From Schistosoma haematobium (taxonomy: Eukaryota > Platyhelminthes > Trematoda > Strigeidida > Schistosomatidae), in contig NC_067196.1 in the NCBI RefSeq assembly GCF_000699445.3, positions 41,011,806-41,075,805 on the forward strand: DNA of 64,000 nt, given 5' to 3'. The notes below the pieces were generated by a model that saw only the letters and a program-made list of their open reading frames with translations, was not told the origin of the DNA and made no database searches. The position numbers and the translations under genes were made by a program. Shown here one piece after another: positions 57,169 to 64,000 of this stretch. Every line of letters starts with the position of its first letter. The first letter of the stretch is position 1.

Positions 57169-58450
57169 CTAGAGATAACTAGAGTCACTTGCTCTATGGG
57201 GCTGAGTTAATGGTGCGTAACCTAGTAGTTCATCTTGTCCATCAAGAAAGTGATGAGAAACGTTATATCCTGAAGATTCAGCGCATGAAAAAGTTTTACA
57301 CCTGCTCTTTGCAGTTTGTCTAAAATAAGGTTTGTTTACATGAAGGCTGTGGTAGGCTTTTTGTGAACCATTGTGCAAAGTATATTTCGTTGGTTTAGAA
57401 GGTTGGCTTTTGATAAGTCTAAGCTGGGATGATAAAGTGGTGGATCGGTCAATCCTTGTCTTTGTGTTCAAATAATCATCCCTATGATTAAATGGGAAAA
57501 ACCTGGCTTTGGGAAGTGTATTTCTGTTTAGCTGAGCCTCGATAGTATTTTTGGTAGTCGTTTTGGAACCAGATATTTCCGTTAATACTTTCTTCTCATA
57601 TGATTTATACTTTTTATTCTTAACGGCGATTCGAAAAGCTTCCACGTTAAGACTAGACGTTTGAGAATACGTTTCTAATATCTCATTGGGAGATATAATG
57701 TCATGAGGCATAAGATCTATGTTATAGTTTATACGCTTTTGTGTAGGCCTTTGATGGTGGCTTTATCGGGGACTATACGGGAATTCCTGAATTTCGTAAG
57801 CACACAAATTAACCGTTTATATTCCTTAGTATGTTCGGCTTCTAAATGTGAATTGAATCTAAGCAACATAGTGGACGGGAACTTATGATGCTTTTGGGCG
57901 AATACATTGACATGGATTATCCTGAAAGATAGTGACTTTTAGTATCGGATACCGCACTCATTTAGGCGGAATTTCATCAGGTATATTATAGATAATTACG
58001 TTATTCTTAGAGATTATTCGCTTGGTAACTTAGCTAGCAACAAAATCGATAAGAGATGCTGTTTTAATGAACTGTTCATGATCAGCAGTATCCACGTCCC
58101 TTGACAATAGTAGCCTAAGTGGTGATGAAGCCTTTATTTTTGCTTAAGATAATCATGCATTGATGGAGAACATGCAAATGACTCCAGCTTAGAATGCATA
58201 TACATGATTGTTTATGTATACTGTCTAATGCACTTTATATTATCAATACTAATGAATCTTGATGTGCAACTCATTAGTAAATTAGATACTCAGTCATCCA
58301 AAAGCATGTATGGCGTAAGTTTGACCCTCACAATATCGGTTGCAAAAGGAGTTACTGGGCTTAGTGCAGGGGTAACAACAGAGTTTCTATTATCCGAATT
58401 ATTAGGTCTTTCCGGGCTCGTTTTCTCAATACACAGCTCATTTTGAAATT
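57169..58450 (-). pseudogene. Probable ORF1 of the same non-LTR retrotransposon
   Basis: Minus strand. Reads, with stops and shifts, NELCIEKTSPERPNNSDNRN, VTPALSPVTPFATDIVRVKL (about 58440-58320), then IDFVASQVTKRIISKNN, VIIYNIPDEIPP (about 58055-57975), CQCIRPK, KFPSTMLLRFNSHLEAEHTK, EYKRLICVLTKFRNSRIVPD and KATIKGLHKSV (about 57885-57730). The last 180 codons (57711-57169) are open and basic, ending HRASDSSYL. The VIIYNIP...CxCxRL order resembles the nucleic-acid-binding ORF1 of CR1/L1-like elements (inference; no certain match). Its position directly upstream of the RT remnant supports one element. A short GTAAGTAAGTAG near 57120 separates the two. Confidence 0.55.
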
Positions 58451-58454
58451 TGTG

Positions 58455-58762
58455 TTAATCCTAATACAACCTACTGTGGGAGAGAATAAACCAGCTTCCA
58501 ACTGGAAGTGGATGGAACATGCATTGAGGAAATCATCAAACTGAATCATGAGTCAAGCGCTAACTTGAAATCCTGAAAGAAAAAAAAGGAAAAGAGGAAG
58601 ACCAAGGAACACATTGGGTCGAGAGTCAGAAGCAGACATCTAAAGAATGAATAGCAACTGGAAAGAATTGTCTAGGACAGAGTTTGATGGAAAATGCTGG
58701 TCAACGGCCTATGTTGCTCCACAAGAAGTAACAAGCCTAAGTAATTAAGTAAGTAAGTTAAT
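58455..58762 (+). pseudogene. RTE retrotransposon 3' fragment
   Basis: Starts at CAACCTACTGTGGGAGAG and runs to AAGCCTAAGTAATTAAGTAAGTAAG. Text: GAACATGCATTGAGGAAATC, ATCATCAAACTGAATCATG, CGAGAGTCAGAAGCAGACATC. Frameshifts and stops throughout. It abuts the ORF1 remnant that ends at 58450. Confidence 0.85.
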
Positions 58763-58764
58763 CC

Positions 58765-59340
58765 AAATGCTATATATACGTTATACACCAGGACTAAATA
58801 ACAACTACATATTTCATATCAGAGACCGTATCATTGTAACGTGAAGATCAGAAGTACCGCTCAATATCATAAGTTTAGTATTGATTATAATAATTTACTC
58901 TACATTGAAATGTTTTATTGGATCATACTTAATACCTTAAAGTTTCCGTAGTAACTTAATGAATGAAGAATCTCACAAGAATTTTGATTTACGTATCAGT
59001 AAACTTTTATTATTCCGCTCCTCAACTTTACTTAAATCCAATTCTTTCTATAGAAATTAAACTAAAATTATCTTTAATAGAAGATAATCCAGCTAAACTA
59101 TATCTATTGTAATGATCATAAAAGCTTTGACATTCTGATTAGTTCTATTTATTCAGATTTTTTTTAAAAAAAAAAACAGGAAATAATGTGAAATAATTTA
59201 TGTAAGAAATTCCAAGTTGTTTTTGACTCAAAGTACATTCAATATCAAACAGAAAATCAAAAAAAAATTTTTTTTAATTGGAGAATATTCAAAAACAAAC
59301 AAATTTATAAATTTCAAAGCAATATTGTTGTTTTTCACAG
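58765..59340. other. AT-rich non-coding stretch
   Basis: No recognisable gene or element. Confidence 0.55.
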
Positions 59341-59347
59341 AAAAACA

Positions 59348-59358
59348 TTTTAATAAAT
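59348..59358. repeat. Direct repeat (left) of the isolated RTE leader
   Basis: TTTTAATAAAT, identical to 59485-59495. Low complexity, so weaker evidence than the other duplications. Confidence 0.5.
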
Positions 59359-59484
59359 CATTCTAGTTAGCTCTCTTTTAGCGAGTTAGTTTTCTACGGG
59401 ATGGGTTTGCTTACCCCATGCCCAACCCTCCTCCTTTACTTAGGCTTGGGACCGGCAGTAACTTTAGAAGAGCTACAGGCGGAG
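59359..59484 (-). mobile_element. Isolated RTE 5' leader (126 bp) with direct repeats
   Basis: On the minus strand it begins CTCCGCCTGTAGCTCTTC and follows the leader of the 27.4-30.7 kb element through CCGGTCCCAAGCC, GGAGGAGGGTTGGGCATGGG and CCATCCCGTAGAAAACTAAC, TCGCTAAAA, then departs (GAGAGCTAACTAGAATG). The rest of the element is absent. It may be an internally deleted element, a small non-autonomous relative, or a fragment moved in another way. Confidence 0.7.
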
Positions 59485-59499
59485 TTTTAATAAATTATT

Positions 59500-62045
59500 A
59501 CAAATAATAATTCAAATACAATCATGGTTAAATTTACTTATGTAATTAACCTAAAATAATTCTTGTCAAAATAAAGCCATCATGATTTTTAAAAATGAAT
59601 TGTGGTCATTTTGACAACATAATATGATTTTGATTTATTTACATTGTTTAAAAGTTATTGATGTATATCCATGTTATTACTTGAAAGATACTTTTACTAA
59701 ATTTTTTTCATAAAAACAAAACTTTGATACTATTTTCTGTACATTAAATAATAAAACGTTTTGTACGAGATACCCTAACTGAAGATTTCAATAGCAAATA
59801 AACGATTATTTTTTTTGTCGGTTCATATATGTACTTGTGCATTGGGAGATGTAATAGTGTTAGATAAATGAATATATAATTTCAACAAACACAAGTGATT
59901 GATAACCACAATTAAACATTTCATTTGATTAAACTAAAAACAGTATAAATGTTCATATAAAAACTGTACAAGAGATATAGGTGATAATGATAGTGAAAAG
60001 TTCTGAATTATCGTTATTTATTTACTAAAAAACTGGCTTTATTAGTCTTGACTTAAGATAAATCAGATAATTGGCTTTTACCCTTATTCTCGGGTGTTTT
60101 TACTTCATTTTAATTTTAAATAAAATGTTCAAATTGGCAATTTTCTTATACAATGTGCTCTAAAATGCAAACTATTCGGTCCGCTACATTGATTTCATTT
60201 ACAAACAAACATTGGTAATTGTAAGTTAAATGTATTGGGATTCAGAAAATAAAACCAAAATAACTGTTGATTCTTGTATTAAAAACACTTAATATGAATT
60301 GGGAACCATTTGTTCTTGTCGAATATTACTACCTTTACCAATAAAGCTCGCATCAGTAACAAAATCAATCATGAATTCAGTATATATTTTTGCTCAGAAA
60401 ATCTTCGTATCAATAAGGTATACAGACAAAGTTACTAGAAAAATGTCTGGAAATCAGTATTCAGATAGTACCCAAAACATTTGATTAAACTTATGCATAA
60501 TTAAGTGACAACGGGATATACCTTTGGAAACATTTAAAACAAGACAGTGGATTTCAGCTTAAGTTTAATATTTTTATCCTTTTTTATTTTCACAATGAAC
60601 TTCCATGAATTGCTATTCATCGAAATAGGAAACACTGCATAAAATAACAGAAACTAATACAAGTAATTAATCCATTTCTGGAGAAAGTAAATTAGTGAAC
60701 CCGGGATCCCACAATAATTCCGTCAATTCCATAATAGTAAAAAAAGACTTGTTTATTAAGAAAATTGCAAACGCCCTTCGCATGTAAGTTGTCATGGTGC
60801 TAAAAAACCCTAATTTTAGTAAAAGTTGCACTAATATACAAATTGTATTTATTCAGTAAAAATTTAAAGAATGAGGGGGTTTTTTGGTAATAGATAACAA
60901 ATTAGTTAGTTTTACGAATTCCTCTAACCTGAAAATCTTCAGTGAGATTTATTTTGAAGACTTCTTGAGAATTTCAAAATAGAAACAACTATGAATAAAA
61001 ATTTCAACCGACTTTCAAATTTTTATCCTGATGTTATTTTGCTATTTTATTCACACTTAATTATCTTTGGTCTTCCAACTGTATCCCATTATCTGACTAA
61101 AACCCTTCATAACCTTGTAATTAAATAATTCTACTCTGAATCAATCAAACTGGTGAACATTTGGGAAAGCATCAAGAATGCTGAATGTTTATCGCTTTTT
61201 TTAAAAACTTTCTAATATATTTCAACATTTGATAAGTCAGATTAGAACGACCATATGTGGTCTCATAAATACAGGTCTTTAAAAGTAAAAGAGACCGTCA
61301 TTGATGGATTTTCGAAACTTTCCACTCGCTTACGTGGTTAAAGTAACAATTGGATTCTTCTGACACGGTTTTCTGTAATAAGCCTTGTAACAATAGTTTG
61401 ATATAACTGACATTTGTCTTTCATGTAGCTTAGTATAATCTATCTTAATAACTTTTCACTAAAAAATAATCAGTAAACAAGATAGACTTGATTTTAATAT
61501 TACGCCTACTTTTATGCATCGTAACTAATGGAAAATTTAAACGAGCCGCTACAAAGAATCAATATACTCTGGGAAAATTAGTTAGGCTCTTTCTGACCAT
61601 AATTTTATGACTTCAAACTTTGTTACTATTATTGCCAACATCAAGAACAAAAGTCATCATTAAAATTTCCTGATAAAAGACACAACTTTAAACACTTCCG
61701 ATACCATAAAGTAATAAAGGTTAAAAATGAATTTACTGACGTTATGATTAAATAATCGGTTGGTTTGTATACATTGGTTTACTTTGAAGATTGTTTTCAT
61801 TATTGACAGACCACATCTAAAGAATGTTCGGTAGTTAGGGAACACTAAATAGTCACTTTGCTCTAGTTTGAGATTTTTCAACGGTTCACACCTACAACAC
61901 AACCGGGGATCAAGCAAAAGAACTTACAGCCTCGTAGTAACATCATCTACTTAGGCTAGAACACAGTTAACCACCCACTTTCAAAGTTTTTGGTCAACGT
62001 TTCTCATAAATAGTCTTTAGAAAAATTATCACTGCCTATAAATTT
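59500..62045. other. AT-rich non-coding stretch
   Basis: No recognisable gene; short ORFs such as 60299-60484 and 61660-61917 (minus) carry no known domain. Confidence 0.55.
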
Positions 62046-62049
62046 ATAA

Positions 62050-62205
62050 AAAGATGGCATTTGAAGCGAATGGTATTGGGTTTGATTCCCGGAGAAAACA
62101 TCAACTCTGAGATGCAGACACATCGAGCTGAAGAGTTTCAAATAGGACAAAACGTGCGTCATGGATTCCACTGCTAGCCACTATGCATCTTTGCTTAAAA
62201 AGACA
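62050..62205 (+). ncRNA. Sm-alpha-type repeat with decayed hammerhead
   Basis: B box GGTTTGATTCC (62079-62089), family text AACATCAACTCTGAGATGCAG, then a hammerhead with core CTGAAGA (62128-62134, exact CTGANGA), a wobble-paired stem II (GTTT/GGAC), AAAA where GAAA is required (G12 lost), CGTGCG and GTC (62158-62160). The tail CACTGCTAGCCACTATGCATC is close to the family text. The G12 change should abolish cleavage. Confidence 0.82.
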
Positions 62206-62209
62206 TTGG

Positions 62210-63055
62210 TTGCTCTCATATCGATATGAAGAAATCATGTATAGAGATCTCAATCCGTTTTAGTATCTCTGATATATTACCTATTTTATTATCCAATGAG
62301 CCACTACTAACATGATCTCTTCGTGAGTGTACTATGAAGAACGTAAATTGGGACAAAAAATTGGCTGATTTACGTGTTACGTTTAATCTACAGGTAGAAA
62401 AAAGTGTTCACTTAATAAGTTTAATAATACCTATTTTTACTCTATAGTAACAAAAAGATAACTTTTTCTAATAATTTAAAGTATTTTGAACATTATACAA
62501 GCGTTTTTCTGTTGCGCTTTTCATGTGATGTAAATCATTCATTGTTGAATTCTAGGCAGAAATTAAAAGCAGTTTTCTTGGTTCCAATTAACTCGTTCGA
62601 GTACTATAGTTTAACCGTGATAATATATATATGCATATTTATTGTTCGTTTGTTTGTTTATATACGTTTCAAATTACCGACCATTTAATTTGATTGAACT
62701 ATTATCTATGAAAGTATATATTATAGAAGTGAAATAAACAATTCATTCACAATCTGAAAAGTTAATGCTTCAGTCTGTTCACTGAAAATAATAAGAAATT
62801 ATTCATTGACAATAAAACAGTATGTTTTTTATCTTATAAAATCACAATTAATTTATGATAAGTATTAGTAAAATTCTCTAGTAAATATTCAATTGTTTAT
62901 TTTATTTTTTTGAATTTGATATAAAATATAAATTAGACATTCACAATACAATTTTCTATTTTTCATTTAATTTGGAAGTTATTTAATTGTATTGAAGTAT
63001 ATTTCAAATGTGAATGGAACCATCTAATTTTTCATTTAAATAGTAACGCTTACTA
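62210..63055. other. AT-rich non-coding stretch
   Basis: No recognisable gene or element. Confidence 0.55.
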
Positions 63056-63064
63056 GAATCAACA

Positions 63065-63880
63065 AGTTAAACCATTTAAACTCTGCCCTCCAAGCTCAAA
63101 GATATTCAATTAGAAGAGTTATAACGCCTAATGGTAAAAGTTGTAACTTTACGGAAGCCATGAGGCCGACACCCCTTCCAACAATCAGAGCAACAATTAA
63201 TGTAAATACGTGGAATGTCCGGCTAATGCAGGAGATTAGGAGGATCAATCAAATAGCTACGGAAATGAGGAGATACAACTTGACAGTGTTCGGAATCAGT
63301 GAAACTCCTTGGTTCCAAGCTGAACAGAAAAGGATAGATTCGTGAGAGATGCTACTGTACTTTGGTCACGAGGAAGAAAATGCTCTGCACACTCAGGGAG
63401 TTACCCTGATGCTGCCCACATCAGAGTGGGCATTTTCAATACGAACGTCAAGAAAGTTCTACCGTACGGAGCTGAAACTTGGAGAACCACCACAACCATC
63501 ATCAAAAATTTACAAGTAATTCTAAACAGTTGTTTACGCAAAGTACTCAATGTTTGTTGGCCAGACACCATCAGCAACAGTCAACTGTGAGAGGAGACAA
63601 ACCGAAAAAGTCGTTGGAAGTGGATAGGATATACATTGTGGAAATGATCAAACTGCATCACGAGTCAAGCGCTAACTTGATACCCAGAATGGGAATGAAA
63701 AAGATGAAGAACAAAGAACGCACTGCGCCGAGAATCGGAAGCAGACATCTAAATGATGAATAACAACAATGAAGGACTGTAATTAATTGCCCAGTACAGG
63801 GTTGGATGAAGGGTGCTGGTGGGCGGTCGATGGCTTTCCACGAAGGGTAACAGGCGTAAGTAAATAAGTAAGCGTTAAGT
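63065..63880 (+). pseudogene. RTE retrotransposon, internally deleted but with both ORF ends
   Basis: Starts in the leader (AAACCATTTAAACTCTGCCC, parallel to the 27-kb element). The endonuclease N-terminus follows: TRATINVNTWNVRLM-like text and QIATEMRRYNLTVFGISETP (63160-63345), a frameshift, then GVTLML-like text. At about 63418 the sequence jumps over the rest of the endonuclease and all RT motifs to [40 protein letters not shown] and [12 protein letters not shown], then a degraded tail to GGCGTAAGTAAATAAGTAAG. About 2 kb is missing relative to the 3.2-kb element. Subfamily as in the 53-kb copy. Confidence 0.9.
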
Positions 63881-64000
63881 AGCTCAGATATTTAGACATA
63901 GCAATATATTGGAGCACTGAAAGCCTTCATTCTATTTCGAGAATGATTGTACAAAGTTAACCAATAGAAGAACCTGAAAAGATGTAATACTCAATAATTA

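Noticed and set aside
60699..60725. GGGATCCCACAATAATTCCG, similar to the family H stem II region
   Set aside because: The match is limited to about a dozen bases with no core box or GAAA.
1..64000. CRISPR arrays, bacterial operons, rRNA genes
   Set aside because: No regularly spaced direct repeats, no operon-like gene packing and no rRNA sequence; the DNA is eukaryotic and repeat-rich.

Overview
The window looks like AT-rich nuclear DNA of a blood fluke (Schistosoma or a close relative). The evidence is the mix of mobile elements: RTE-clade non-LTR retrotransposons of the schistosome SR2/Perere-3 kind, Penelope-like elements with GIY-YIG domains, Merlin (IS1016-type) transposase remnants, and Sm-alpha-type tRNA-derived repeats carrying hammerhead ribozymes. 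The species cannot be fixed from the sequence alone. I see no confident host gene. Three or four short stretches look like possible exons, at about 47.3, 47.6, 48.1 and 55.0 kb, all with low confidence.

Layout. 0-1 kb: two inverted copies of a Penelope-type hammerhead repeat. 2.9-3.6 kb: a TA microsatellite and a GC-richer LTR-like block. 4.1-5.1 kb: an Sm-alpha hammerhead fragment, then two tRNA-derived hammerhead repeats. 8.5-9.5 kb: a decayed Penelope-like element. 11.9-12.7 and 16.5 kb: RTE 3' fragments. 15.5, 19.5-20.0 and 21.7-22.0 kb: Merlin fragments, all on the minus strand. 17.7-18.9 kb: a Penelope-like RT plus GIY-YIG fragment. 23.6-25.4 kb: a foldback pair of the tRNA-derived repeat and an Sm-alpha copy. 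27.45-30.67 kb: an essentially full-length RTE element (minus strand) with a perfect 13-bp target-site duplication. 33.7-36.7 kb: two RTE fragments, the second split by another repeat. 37.5-38.6 kb: two more tRNA-derived repeats. 40.2-41.2 kb: a Penelope-like fragment. 45.1-45.6 kb: a Merlin transposase remnant. 46.0-46.5 and 50.7-51.1 kb: two copies of an LTR-like repeat. 51.2-54.8 kb: a mini-foldback, a 5'-truncated RTE with a 12-bp target-site duplication, and a long degraded RTE. 56.6-58.8 kb: a different non-LTR element (ORF1 plus an internally deleted RT) next to an RTE fragment. 59.4 kb: an isolated RTE leader with direct repeats. 62.1 kb: an Sm-alpha copy. 63.1-63.9 kb: an internally deleted RTE.

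How the parts relate. The RTE elements are the likely source of reverse transcriptase and endonuclease for the short tRNA-derived repeats, because both kinds of insertion are flanked by 11-14 bp direct repeats (inference). The most interesting signal is hammerhead architecture in three separate contexts: Sm-alpha, a second tRNA-derived family that repeatedly occurs as head-to-head foldbacks, and a Penelope-type terminal repeat. No single copy in this window has an intact core, but the alignments between copies recover CUGANGA, stem II, GAAA, a self-complementary stem III hexamer and a paired stem I. The remaining sequence is AT-rich and without recognisable genes.
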